A stretch of 64,000 nucleotides of DNA from Salinibacillus aidingensis (GTDB lineage: Bacteria; Bacillota; Bacilli; Bacillales; Alkalibacillaceae): positions 387,372-451,371 of the forward strand of contig NZ_BAAADO010000004.1 of the NCBI RefSeq assembly GCF_039522525.1. The letters run 5' to 3'. The notes beneath the pieces were generated by a model. It saw only the letters and a program-made list of their open reading frames with translations, made no database searches and had not been told where the DNA came from. Positions within the stretch are counted from its first letter, which is position 1; the number at the start of each line of letters is the position of its first letter. Of this stretch, positions 41,856-51,498 are shown piece after piece. Position numbers and translations under genes: made by a program.

Positions 41856-43064
41856 TTAATTTTGCATATGCTGGTGCAACTGATGTTTACGACCCTTTAT
41901 ATAATAATAGGTATATAGAATTATAGACAAAAATACGGAAATTGCTGCGGTTAAATAAATCACTGAATAATTAAAAATAAAAGCAATTTGTCCGAAAATA
42001 ATCGCTCCAGTACCTACACCTAAGTCAAATGAAGAAAAAAACGTAGCATTTGCCATTCCTTTACGATTTTCAGCTGCCTTTTCAACCGCCCATGCCTGCA
42101 GTGTCGGCTGTACAGCACCAAAGCCCAGACCATATAAGGACGCAGCAATAAGCATCACAAATGTTCCGGGTAACCAGGAAAGTAACAGCATGGCTATGCA
42201 AATCAGAAAGGCTCCTGGAGGGAATACATACAAGTGGCCCTTATTGTCGTAAATTTTACCTGAAAAGGTTCTTGAGATCATTAAAAAGATAGCAAAGGTT
42301 AAAAAATAAAGTTCAATACCATACACACCTTTTTGTTCAGCATACAAAGGGAGAAAGGAAGCAATCCCTCCGAATGTTACCGTAATAAAAAACAACAGGG
42401 AGGCAGGCTGTAAAGCTGTCTTTTCAAAAACATCCAGTTTCATCGCTGTTGTTTGATTCGGTGACTGTTCGGCTTTTTTATATTGGATTTTTGATGAAAG
42501 TAACAACGAAATGAGACCGAGGGCTGCACAGATTAAAAATAAATATGTAAACGACATAACCCCGGCTAACGTTAAACCCAAGGATGGTCCAAAGGCCAAG
42601 GCGAGATTCCCTGAGAGTCCGAAATAACCCATACCTTCACCACGGCGTTTAGGCGGGATAATATCTGTTGCAATGGTCCCCGTGGCTGTTGTAGAAAATC
42701 CCCAGCCCATACCTTGAAGAATTCTCATGAGGAATAGAAAAACGATACTGGCAGCGAAGGCGTATGAACCGACAGAAATGACAAATACGCCAAGGCCAGT
42801 CATATATACGATTTGACGGCCTTTCGACTCGAGCGCATGACCTGCGAATGGCCGGAGAAGCAGGGCAGAAAAGGTGAAAACCCCCACAATAACACCAATC
42901 AGCTTATCATTTCCACCTAATTCTTCCACAAATAATGGAATGGTGGGAAGAGTCATTTGAAAACCTAAAAATATAAAAAAGTTAGCCAGACAAATGAGAA
43001 TAAAATCCCGAGTCCAGATTTTATCCGGGTGATCTTTGGATTCGACGCTTTGATTTACAGACAT
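41856..43064 (-). CDS. MFS transporter, probable drug efflux
   Basis: 402 residues with about 12 hydrophobic helices. After helix 2 comes RPFAGHALESKGRQ, the MFS motif A position. The later FSGKIYDNKGH is the second half repeat of that motif. LQGMGWGFSTTATGTIATDI is typical of multidrug-type MFS members. The substrate is unknown. AAAGGTGCG lies before the start. No regulator is adjacent. Confidence 0.88.
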   Translation of the reverse strand: MSVNQSVESKDHPDKIWTRDFILICLANFFIFLGFQMTLPTIPLFVEELGGNDKLIGVIVGVFTFSALLLRPFAGHALESKGRQIVYMTGLGVFVISVGSYAFAASIVFLFLMRILQGMGWGFSTTATGTIATDIIPPKRRGEGMGYFGLSGNLALAFGPSLGLTLAGVMSFTYLFLICAALGLISLLLSSKIQYKKAEQSPNQTTAMKLDVFEKTALQPASLLFFITVTFGGIASFLPLYAEQKGVYGIELYFLTFAIFLMISRTFSGKIYDNKGHLYVFPPGAFLICIAMLLLSWLPGTFVMLIAASLYGLGFGAVQPTLQAWAVEKAAENRKGMANATFFSSFDLGVGTGAIIFGQIAFIFNYSVIYLTAAISVFLSIILYTYYYIKGRKHQLHQHMQN

Positions 43065-43645
43065 AAGTTAAACGCACCTTTCTTCGATACTCGAAATATA
43101 TTATACATGAGGGAAGTGCAGATTGAAATGATGTTTTGTAAATCAGGACAAGCTGCAGCATGAAATCTGGCCATATCGATGACGATGAGATCACTAGACT
43201 TTGAAATTACGTATGATGATAATGATTAGGCTTCCGTTTAAAATTCATTTTGTCTCACTATCCTGAGAATACTTCGTTAATGAGACTTGATTATTCAATT
43301 TTGGATAACTTCCGATAATATATGTTATGTAAACTTATAGAATATAGAAAATCTATATCGATTAATCTCCAAGTTCTTGGTTCTCTCCCTATTGTCATTG
43401 TTCGGTACATATTTAATAAAGTCATTTTACTTTTAGCAGTTTTCCTCTCTTAATTTTATGTGTATTAATTAGTTGTGTTCAGTATTTAAATACTTTAGTT
43501 CAAACACTTTTAACTAACATTCAGCTGCTTTAAAATCAAAAATTTATAACATATTGTCCGACCAGATCTTTACCATCCAAGATGTTAATTTTTTATTATA
43601 AAATTCTTGATCCTTTCACGTACTCGAACCTTTAATAAAACACAA
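43065..43645. other. AT-rich intergenic region with no gene seen
   Basis: No ORF with a ribosome binding site is visible on either strand. TGATAATGATTAGGC at 43217-43231 partly matches a Fur box (TGATAATNATTATCA), but no gene lies suitably downstream of it. The stretch separates the MFS gene promoter from the end of the aldarate cluster. Confidence 0.5.
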
Positions 43646-43672
43646 TAGACAACCCTTATATTTGGGTTGTCT
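43646..43672 (-). terminator. Terminator of the aldarate cluster
   Basis: TAGACAACCC and GGGTTGTCTA are perfect complements around TTATATTT, 9 bases after the garD stop; on the minus strand a T-rich stretch follows. Confidence 0.75.
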
Positions 43673-43680
43673 AAACAGAA

Positions 43681-45219
43681 TTACGTTATAGGTGCTGGAT
43701 TGAACAAGCTTAGATCATTGTTTATTCCCCAATGGTCAGCCCATGTTTGTTTACGTCCGCTAGCAACATCTAATATAAAATGGAAAACTTCCCATCCTAC
43801 TTCCTCAATTGTAGCTTCACCAGTTGCAATTTGACCTGCGTTAACATCAATCAAATCATCCCATTGCTCTTTTAACTCATTTCGCGTAGAAACTTTAATT
43901 ACTGGAGCTATTGGTAAACTATATGGGGTACCTCGACCTGTAGTGAAAACTTGAAGATGCATGCCAGAGGCGAGTTGCAACGTACCACAAACAAAGTCAC
44001 TAGCAGGTGTAGCAGCAAATATTAGACCTTTTTTTGTTGCCTTTTCTCCTGGAGACAAAACTCCTGAAATAGGACTACTTCCAGACTTGGCAATTGAACC
44101 CAGTGATTTCTCAACTACGTTTACTAAACCACCTTTTTTATTTCCAGGAGAGGGATTTGCATTTCGATCGGATTTTCCGGAATTTAAATAATTGTCGTAC
44201 CATTTCATTTCTTCAATGAGCGCATGACCGATATCCTCATTAACAGCTCGAGGTGTTAATAAGTGAACAGCATCTCTTACCTCTGTAACTTCTGAAAATA
44301 GTACAGTTGCACCGGCACGGACTAATAAATCTGCAGCATATCCTACAGCAGGATTGGCAGTAACACCGGAGAAAGCATCACTTCCCCCACATTGTAATCC
44401 TACAACTAAATCTGAAACAGAACAGGTCTCTCGCTCTCGATTGTTTAACTTCTCCAGTCTTTCCTCGGCCATATCCATAATTGCATCAACCATATTAATA
44501 AAGCCTTGTTGGCCTTGTAATGAAAGGATACTATCATCTTTATTATCACCTTCTATTAGCCTCTCAGGTGACAATTTTTCACAACCCAGACCGACCACCA
44601 TTACCTCCCCACCAAAATTGGGATGAGTGGACATACTTTGAAGGGTACGAATGGGTATATTTGCTTCAGGTGCATTTATGGCCACACCACACCCATAAGA
44701 ATGATTTATTGCAACTACATCGTGTACATTAGGGAATTTTGGAAGAAGTTCTTTTTTAATTTTATTTACTGCATAATCAAGAACTCCCACTACACATTGA
44801 ACACTTGTAGTAATACCCAGGATATTTTTAATTCCAGCAGTTCCATCTGCATTTCGATATCCCTCAAAGGTATATCCTTCTAAAGGTTGTATGCTTGATT
44901 GATCTCTTGTTGCAATAGGCAATTTCTCTATTTCAGGAGGGTTCGGCACATCTACTAAAGGTTCCTTGACCCATCTTCCTTTCTTTATGTGGGTATTTGC
45001 AAAACCAATGACTTCTCCATAACGAATAATCTCTTGACCTTGTTGCAAATCAATCAATGCTACTTTATGCCCCCCTGGAATGTACTCGTGCAGTTCCAGA
45101 CCACATTGAAATACAGTTCCTGGCTTCAATCCACCTGAATTAACAATCGTTGCAACATTATCCTCTTTATTTACTTTAATATAAAGCGGAATATCACTCT
45201 TCGTGTTATTTATTGGCAT
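43681..45219 (-). CDS. garD: Galactarate dehydratase
   Basis: About 512 residues from MPINNTKSDIPLYIK. I prefer this ATG to the TTG 21 bases earlier because GGGAGGGG then serves as ribosome binding site. The N-terminal SAF domain is followed by the UxaA/GarD domain with GYRNADGTAGIKN, INHSYGCGVAINAPE, VGLGCEKLSPE, GLQCGGSDAFSGVTANPA and FVCGTLQLASG. It converts galactarate to 5-dehydro-4-deoxyglucarate. Last gene of the cluster, next to gudD. Confidence 0.92.
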   Translation of the reverse strand: MPINNTKSDIPLYIKVNKEDNVATIVNSGGLKPGTVFQCGLELHEYIPGGHKVALIDLQQGQEIIRYGEVIGFANTHIKKGRWVKEPLVDVPNPPEIEKLPIATRDQSSIQPLEGYTFEGYRNADGTAGIKNILGITTSVQCVVGVLDYAVNKIKKELLPKFPNVHDVVAINHSYGCGVAINAPEANIPIRTLQSMSTHPNFGGEVMVVGLGCEKLSPERLIEGDNKDDSILSLQGQQGFINMVDAIMDMAEERLEKLNNRERETCSVSDLVVGLQCGGSDAFSGVTANPAVGYAADLLVRAGATVLFSEVTEVRDAVHLLTPRAVNEDIGHALIEEMKWYDNYLNSGKSDRNANPSPGNKKGGLVNVVEKSLGSIAKSGSSPISGVLSPGEKATKKGLIFAATPASDFVCGTLQLASGMHLQVFTTGRGTPYSLPIAPVIKVSTRNELKEQWDDLIDVNAGQIATGEATIEEVGWEVFHFILDVASGRKQTWADHWGINNDLSLFNPAPIT

Positions 45220-45270
45220 AAGGAATGTTTCCCCTCCCAATTTAGTATGATTATTGATGATAAAAGTCCA

Positions 45271-46620
45271 TCATCTTACCAGACATGGTCTTTTATTATC
45301 AAATTTCCATCCAGGAATTAAATATTGCATAGCAATAGAATCATCACGGGCACCCAGATTCATTTTTTTATAAAGATTATGGGCTTTATCAATTTGATCC
45401 AAATCAATCTTAATACCTAATCCTGGCTGATCTGGAACTTTTACATTTCCATTTTTTATTTCAAAGGGTTCTTTGGTTAAACGTTGACCATCCTGCCATA
45501 TCCAGTGTGTATCGATAGCAGTAATATTTCCAGGGGCAGCCGCTGCAACATGAGTAAACATAGCTAAAGAAATATCAAAGTGATTGTTAGAATGAGATCC
45601 CCAGGTTCTTCCCCAATCGTGACACATTTGTGCAACACGCACTGACCCTTGCATCGTCCAAAAATGGGGATCTGCTAGTGGTATATCAACTGCATTTAAT
45701 TGCATCGCATGACCCATTTCGCGCCAATCTGTTGCCATCATATTAGTAGCAGTAGGTAAACCTGTTTCACGTCTAAACTCTGCCATGATCTCACGGGAAG
45801 AAAAGCCATGTTCAGCGCCACATGGATCTTCGGCATATGCCAACACGTCATGTTTGTTTTTACACAGTCTTATGGCATCCTTTAAATACCAGCAACCATT
45901 TGGGTCCAACGTGATTCGCGCTTCAGGGAAACGTTCAGCCAACGCAGTTACAGCTTCCATCTCTTCTTCACCGCGAAGGACCCCGCCCTTTAATTTGAAA
46001 TCACGAAATCCATACCGTTCTTTTGCAGCTTCTGCCAGTCTTACAATGGATTCCGGGGTTAAGGCTTCCTTCCGTCGTAATCGAAACCATTCATCGTTTG
46101 CGTTATCTTCACTTATATAAGGCAAATCAGTTTTAGAACTGTCACCAATGTAAAACAGGTATCCTAGCATTTTTACTTCAGCTCTCTGTTGACCTTCACC
46201 TAGCAAAGCTGCTACTGGAACTTCCAAATGTTTTCCTAATAAATCTAAAAAAGCAGCTTCTAATGCAGTGACAGCATGAATCATAATTCGCAAATCAAAA
46301 GTCTGTAAACCACGACCGGAAGCATCCCTGTCTGCGAATGTACTTCTAACTTTATTTAAAATATTGTTATAGTTGCCTATTGAATGACCAATTACCATCG
46401 ATTTTGAATCGGCTATTGTTTTACGTATTTCTTCTCCCCCAGGAACTTCTCCAACCCCCATATTTCCACTGCTATCCTTAAGAATTACGATATTTCTAGT
46501 GAAGAAAGGACTATGTGCTCCACTTAAATTTAATAACATACTATCTTGACCAGCCACCGGAATCACTGACATATCTACAATGGTTGGAGTGCTTTTTTTC
46601 GTAATTATAGTCATCGTCAT
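45271..46620 (-). CDS. gudD: Glucarate dehydratase
   Basis: 449 residues, enolase superfamily. The first catalytic strand is DFKLKGGV (KxK). Metal ligands lie in TLDPNGCW, YAEDPCG and ATNMMATDW, and the general-base His is in GSHSNNHFD. These are the glucarate dehydratase set. The product, 5-dehydro-4-deoxyglucarate, is shared with GarD. AGGGG precedes the ATG. It is 51 bases upstream of garD. Confidence 0.95.
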   Translation of the reverse strand: MTMTIITKKSTPTIVDMSVIPVAGQDSMLLNLSGAHSPFFTRNIVILKDSSGNMGVGEVPGGEEIRKTIADSKSMVIGHSIGNYNNILNKVRSTFADRDASGRGLQTFDLRIMIHAVTALEAAFLDLLGKHLEVPVAALLGEGQQRAEVKMLGYLFYIGDSSKTDLPYISEDNANDEWFRLRRKEALTPESIVRLAEAAKERYGFRDFKLKGGVLRGEEEMEAVTALAERFPEARITLDPNGCWYLKDAIRLCKNKHDVLAYAEDPCGAEHGFSSREIMAEFRRETGLPTATNMMATDWREMGHAMQLNAVDIPLADPHFWTMQGSVRVAQMCHDWGRTWGSHSNNHFDISLAMFTHVAAAAPGNITAIDTHWIWQDGQRLTKEPFEIKNGNVKVPDQPGLGIKIDLDQIDKAHNLYKKMNLGARDDSIAMQYLIPGWKFDNKRPCLVR

Positions 46621-46699
46621 ATATAATCAACCCCTAATTTTTGTATTAAAATTACTTCAGATTTTCCCGTACTGATATTCAATTGTTTATAAACATGAA

Positions 46700-48232
46700 C
46701 TAGCTATTTAGAGGGTTTTCTGATGCTTCTGAATTTCTTTCCTCTCGTTTCTCCTTTTTTGTTTTTCGACTATCATATATGGCATAGATAACCGAAGCCA
46801 AAATTAGAACCCATAGTACAATGGCAATAGGACCTTTTGTAAAGAAGATCATTAAATCCCCATTACTTCCTTTCAAGCTATCGATAAAATATTTTTCAGA
46901 TTGTCTTCCTAAAATAAATCCAATTAAAAATGGGGCAATTTGTACTCCGATTTTCATAAATAAATAGCCTAGAAAACCAAATAATAGTAACGTCCATACA
47001 TCAAACATCACGCCAGAATTAATGGCATAAGAACCAACAACACACATCACAATGATAATTGGATAAATGGTATGTTTAGGGATATAGACAATCTTTGCCA
47101 TATATTTAATCGAAAAAAACATGAGAATGAACATGACAATGTTTGCAATAATAAGTGAGAATACAATACCATTCCAAAGGTCAGGGTTGGTTGTAATAAA
47201 TAAAGGACCTACTTGTATACCTTGCAATAGAAAGGCTCCAATTAGTACGGCTGTTGTACTATCACCCGGTATTCCCAAGGATAGTAGTGGTATTAACGCT
47301 CCACCTATTAATCCATTATTGGCTGATTCACTGGCAATAAGTCCTTCTGGTTCTCCAGTGCCCAGCTTCTCAGGTTTTTTTGAAAAGTTTTTTGTCTGTG
47401 AATATGATGTGATCGACGCGGCACTTCCTCCCACACCTGGCAGCATACCTATAAAAGTACCTATTACAGAGGAACGAATCGTATTTACTAATTGGCCATT
47501 AAATATTTTAAATGTGAATTTATTCTTTTTATTTTTGCTTAAATCAAAATTTTGATGGGCTGCTGGTTTCATTCCCTCCTCAGCCTCATGGATAATTTGA
47601 CCAATTGCAAATAAACCGATAAGGACAGGGAGAAGGGCAAACCCATAATATAATTGCTCTTCTAATCCTAATGGAATCATTCGTAATTTATTGTTGTCAG
47701 GAAACATACCTATTAGACTTATAAAGACCCCCAGTACGCCACTAAAAATTCCTACAAGCAAGCTTCCTTTAGAGATTGATGCTATGACCGTCAGAGCAAA
47801 AAGGATAATTAAAAATTTCTCAACTGAAGAAAATTCTATTGCGATCGATGAAAGTAATGGAGCAAAGAAATATAGAATCGTTAAACTAAAGAAACCACCG
47901 ATAATGGAAGCTGAAATTGCTACCTTTAATGCTTTCTCCCCTTGGCCTTTTTGAGTCATAGGAAAACCATCAAAAGTAGTACATAACGAAGAAGGAGTTC
48001 CCGGAATATTTAGTAGAATTGCAGGAACTAAGCCTCCACTAATTCCGCCAACATATAGCCCTATTAATAATGCAATAGCATCAACCATGTCGAGTGCATA
48101 GGTAAGGGGAAGGAAGAGGGCAATCGACATCGTTGCCGTCATCCCAGGTATTGCGCCAAATACGATACCAAGCATTACACCTGTAAATACTAAGACTACA
48201 GACAATGGAGTGAGTATCCCGATTATTTCCAT
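46700..48232 (-). CDS. TctA-family large permease subunit
   Basis: 510 residues with about 12 helices. The TctA signature GIVFGAIPGMTATMSIALFLP (first part GAIPGMTATMS) is near residues 24-40, and the repeat GMLPGVGGSAASITSYSQTK near 263-282. LGIPGDSTTAVLIGA follows. It forms the membrane channel of a tripartite tricarboxylate transporter. Neighbouring genes suggest that glucarate/galactarate are the substrates, replacing the MFS GudP of B. subtilis. Confidence 0.93.
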   Translation of the reverse strand: MEIIGILTPLSVVLVFTGVMLGIVFGAIPGMTATMSIALFLPLTYALDMVDAIALLIGLYVGGISGGLVPAILLNIPGTPSSLCTTFDGFPMTQKGQGEKALKVAISASIIGGFFSLTILYFFAPLLSSIAIEFSSVEKFLIILFALTVIASISKGSLLVGIFSGVLGVFISLIGMFPDNNKLRMIPLGLEEQLYYGFALLPVLIGLFAIGQIIHEAEEGMKPAAHQNFDLSKNKKNKFTFKIFNGQLVNTIRSSVIGTFIGMLPGVGGSAASITSYSQTKNFSKKPEKLGTGEPEGLIASESANNGLIGGALIPLLSLGIPGDSTTAVLIGAFLLQGIQVGPLFITTNPDLWNGIVFSLIIANIVMFILMFFSIKYMAKIVYIPKHTIYPIIIVMCVVGSYAINSGVMFDVWTLLLFGFLGYLFMKIGVQIAPFLIGFILGRQSEKYFIDSLKGSNGDLMIFFTKGPIAIVLWVLILASVIYAIYDSRKTKKEKREERNSEASENPLNS

Positions 48233-48247
48233 AAATTGCTACCCTCC

Positions 48248-48652
48248 TTATGGTAAAGTTATATTGAACATTTGACCGAATAAAAACCAAATGAAAACTG
48301 ATGTTATTATTGAATTGGCAAGAGATAGGAGAATTGATTTCCGTTTTAGATCACCAATAAATAAAAGCATAATAAGAAACATAAAAAGAATACTAGATAG
48401 TAGAAAGCCAATTGGCTCCATTATGATTCCATAACCCAGGAGTAAAATAATGGTTCCGTAAAATTTAGGTTTATCATAATTGTCTATGAAAAAATTAAAA
48501 TTAAACTTCTTTGATTTCCCTTCCTTTATTCTTGTAACGATCCTTCTTACTATTATCAGAATCAATAAAGTAATGAGAATTGATAATACGATTTTAGGAA
48601 AAATGGTATGCGATTCACTAAATGTAATCTCAAGACTAAGAAGATCACTCAT
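48248..48652 (-). CDS. TctB-family small permease subunit
   Basis: 134 residues with four hydrophobic helices and little sequence conservation. PKFYGTIILLLGYGIIMEPI, then GFLLSSILFMFLIMLLFIGD, resembles the TctB pattern. Identification rests on size, topology and position between TctC and TctA genes. It starts 15 bases upstream of tctA, so translation is likely coupled. Confidence 0.82.
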   Translation of the reverse strand: MSDLLSLEITFSESHTIFPKIVLSILITLLILIIVRRIVTRIKEGKSKKFNFNFFIDNYDKPKFYGTIILLLGYGIIMEPIGFLLSSILFMFLIMLLFIGDLKRKSILLSLANSIITSVFIWFLFGQMFNITLP

Positions 48653-48744
48653 CAGCTCACCTTCTTCTATTCAAACTTTTATAAATTTAGAGGCTGTCTG
48701 TATTGTTATACAAACAACCTCTTATTAAATTTTCATTCACTTAT

Positions 48745-49797
48745 TTACTCTGTAAGCTCATCCACGGACGGGGCATTTTTAATAATGTTTTGAAGGGTAG
48801 ACCTCTTCTCTAGTAAATAATCATCGGCCTTATCAGCTGGGATATAATTAGGAATATAGGCATTTTTGCTTAAATCATTAATATAATCAGAGTTTTCTAC
48901 AACTTCTGCAACTGCTTTATCTAAGGCTTTAGCAAAGTCTGGGTTTATATCTTTTGGTAATAGGAAGAAAAATTCCTTGTCAAAAACAAATTTCTCTCCG
49001 TCAAAAGTGATTCCCTGTTCCGAAAATGTAGGAATGTCATATCCTTCAACTCGTTCACCAGCTGTAATTCCTAAGAACTTCATCTTAACATCGGAATCTA
49101 CGCCATCTTTTGTATATTCGCTATTACCACCAATAGATCCGTTAATGATATCGGCATTACCATCCCATAATGCCTGATTCTTATCCTGCTGTGATCCTGT
49201 TGGATAAACTTTAATTCGATTCGCAACTTCTTCCCCATATTTTTCCTCAACCCATAAATAATAGCCATCAAAAGAGATTTCAGAAGTGCCACCAGCTTCT
49301 ATAGCAACAGTAATAGTTTCATTGGGATTGCTTTGTAACCATTCAGCCGAATCAGCCATTGTATCGTATGGTGCATCTGAACGAGCTAAAAATGCGTTAC
49401 CTGGGTTTGTTGAAACAACCGGACCAATTTTCCAGTTTTCTAATTTATTTTTCTTATTGATACTTCCATATTCAATACCTAAATATGACATGTCATGGAA
49501 AAACATGATCGTACTTCCATCAGTGTCAGCATTGGATAGCTCACTAAAAGCCTTAACAGCACCAACAGCATCTACCTTCATATTTGTACCTAATGAATCC
49601 TCCAGATATCTGCTAACAGCATCTGCATTTTGATAGGTATCCCCTCCTGTTGAAGTGGAGCCAATCACCACACGAATTCTATCAGGGACCTCTGCACCGC
49701 TGCCACCACCTTTATCATCTCCAGTCGATTTACTATTACAAGCAACTAGCAATGCAGAAAGAACCAAAACCATTAAAACCGACAAAACCCTCCTCAT
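48745..49797 (-). CDS. TctC-family solute-binding lipoprotein
   Basis: 350 residues. The lipoprotein signal ends LSALLVAC, with the lipidated Cys at residue 20. The body carries RIRVVIGSTSTGGDTYQNAD near the ligand-binding start and the Bug/TctC-type fold. It would bind the aldarate outside the membrane and hand it to TctA/TctB. AAAGGGGTG precedes the ATG. A possible catabolite site lies upstream (49871-49884). Confidence 0.9.
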   Translation of the reverse strand: MRRVLSVLMVLVLSALLVACNSKSTGDDKGGGSGAEVPDRIRVVIGSTSTGGDTYQNADAVSRYLEDSLGTNMKVDAVGAVKAFSELSNADTDGSTIMFFHDMSYLGIEYGSINKKNKLENWKIGPVVSTNPGNAFLARSDAPYDTMADSAEWLQSNPNETITVAIEAGGTSEISFDGYYLWVEEKYGEEVANRIKVYPTGSQQDKNQALWDGNADIINGSIGGNSEYTKDGVDSDVKMKFLGITAGERVEGYDIPTFSEQGITFDGEKFVFDKEFFFLLPKDINPDFAKALDKAVAEVVENSDYINDLSKNAYIPNYIPADKADDYLLEKRSTLQNIIKNAPSVDELTE

Positions 49798-49870
49798 AGA
49801 TAAACACCCCTTTATAATTTTTTATAACTTATTTACAACCTAATTTTCACTTTAAAGATCTGCGCAGTAA

Positions 49871-49884
49871 TTTAAGCGCTTTCA
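49871..49884 (-). promoter_or_regulatory. Candidate CcpA cre site upstream of the transporter genes
   Basis: Read on the minus strand, TGAAAGCGCTTAAA matches the cre consensus TGWAANCGNTNWCA at all but one position. It lies between the aldehyde dehydrogenase and tctC. This suggests carbon catabolite repression of the transporter segment. A weak hairpin terminator (GGATAGGGA with TCCC-ATCC, 49955-49980) precedes it, so tctC may have its own promoter. The rest of 49798-49998 is empty. Confidence 0.55.
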
Positions 49885-49998
49885 CTAAAGATTTACTTTA
49901 ACCATTTAAAATTAAATGGATTCCCTAGTTCCTAAGTTTAGCTATTAAAGAAAAGGATAGGGAGGGGAAAGTCCCATCCCCCCTCAATAAAAATAAAA

Positions 49999-51462
49999 TT
50001 ATTTAACAAAAACTGTTTTAATAGAAGTAAAGAATTCAATTGCTGCTTGACCTTGTTCACGCGAATGTGAGCTAGATTGCTTCATGCCACCAAATGGAGC
50101 CTGAAGCTCAACTCCGGCACTCTCTGCATTAATTCTAACTAGACCCGCATCCATCTCTTCAATAAATGAAAGCATTTGCTGAATATTTGTTGTAAAGATT
50201 GAGGCACTTAAACCATATTCAACATCATTTGCCACATGCACGCCTTCCTCCATGCTATCAACTTTTATTAATGCAATAACTGGGCCAAAAATCTCTTCTT
50301 GGGCTATTGTCATGTCTGAGTTTACATGATCAAATATAGTGGGTTCTACATAGTATCCATTATCATAGTCTTCACCTGTGAGCCTCTCACCACCTAACAG
50401 CAGTGTTGCACCCTCTTCTTTTCCCTTTTGAATATAGGAAAGTACTGTATTTAGTTGTTTTTCATTTGCACTTGGTCCCATCCAAATACCATCATTTAAG
50501 CCATTCCCAATGGTAATGTCTTTTGTTTTGGCAAGTAGGCGTTTCTTAAATTCATCGTAAACATCACTTTGAACGATTACCCGGCTTGTCGCTGTGCATT
50601 TTTGGCCGGTTGAGCGAAATGCGCCACTTATTGTAGCGTCTACGGCTAAGTCAAGATCTGCGTCCGCTGATACAATGACAGGATTTTTCCCGCCCATTTC
50701 AAGTTGGTATTTTGCACCTCTTGCAAGAGCTGATTGACCAATTTGTTTACCAACGGTATTTGATCCCGTAAATGTGATCCCATTAATATCAGGGTGTTCT
50801 GCTAACCCCTGGCCAATAACTGATCCTTGGCCGGTAACTAGGTTCACAACTCCGGATGGAAATCCTGCTTCTGCAAAACATTCAAATATTTTTGCACAAG
50901 TAACCGCTGTTTCTGTAGCTGGTTTCATAACAATTGAGTTCCCATATATTAAAGCAGGTGCAGCCTTCCACATCGGAATCGCTACTGGGAAATTCCAAGG
51001 TGTAATAATGCCCACTACCCCTAACGGAACACGAGTCGTAAACATAAGTGCATCTTTGTCTGTCGAAGGGATGACATCTCCAACCTTTCTCATTCCTTCA
51101 CCTGCATAGTAACGAAGGATGGCAACTCCTCGCGCTGTTTCACCTTTTGCTTCAGAAAGGGTTTTTCCCATTTCTCTTGTCATGATCTCTGCTACTTCAT
51201 CCAAGCGCTGTTCAAGAATATCAGCAGCCTTAAAAAGAATTTTTCCTCTGGCATCACCAGATAATTTTTTCCAATCCTTTTGTGCTTTGTTTGCAGCAGC
51301 AACAGCACTCTCAAGATCATCTTTAGTTGATACTTGTACATAGCCAACCACATCTTCAATATTGGCAGGGTTCGTGTTTTTAATCACCTCATCTGATGAT
51401 GAAGACGTCCACTCCCCATCGATGTAGTTTAAATAAGTTTTAATTTCACTTTGAACTACCAC
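49999..51462 (-). CDS. Aldehyde dehydrogenase, probable 2,5-dioxopentanoate dehydrogenase
   Basis: 487 residues from a GTG with GGAGG seven bases upstream. ALDH motifs: TPWNFPVAIPMWKAAPALIYGN, split here as TPWNFPVAIPMWK and APALIYGN; FTGSNTVGKQ, QLEMGGKNP (catalytic Glu) and STGQKCTATSR (catalytic Cys). Next to KdgD it would oxidise 2,5-dioxopentanoate to 2-oxoglutarate with NAD(P)+, as GucD/YcbD in B. subtilis. It has no signal peptide and is cytosolic. Confidence 0.9.
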   Translation of the reverse strand: MVVQSEIKTYLNYIDGEWTSSSSDEVIKNTNPANIEDVVGYVQVSTKDDLESAVAAANKAQKDWKKLSGDARGKILFKAADILEQRLDEVAEIMTREMGKTLSEAKGETARGVAILRYYAGEGMRKVGDVIPSTDKDALMFTTRVPLGVVGIITPWNFPVAIPMWKAAPALIYGNSIVMKPATETAVTCAKIFECFAEAGFPSGVVNLVTGQGSVIGQGLAEHPDINGITFTGSNTVGKQIGQSALARGAKYQLEMGGKNPVIVSADADLDLAVDATISGAFRSTGQKCTATSRVIVQSDVYDEFKKRLLAKTKDITIGNGLNDGIWMGPSANEKQLNTVLSYIQKGKEEGATLLLGGERLTGEDYDNGYYVEPTIFDHVNSDMTIAQEEIFGPVIALIKVDSMEEGVHVANDVEYGLSASIFTTNIQQMLSFIEEMDAGLVRINAESAGVELQAPFGGMKQSSSHSREQGQAAIEFFTSIKTVFVK

Positions 51463-51498
51463 ATCAACACCTCCATTTAGTAATTTTATAAATATAGC

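Noticed and set aside
43217..43231. Fur-box-like sequence
   Set aside because: The match is only partial and no gene on either strand is suitably placed downstream.
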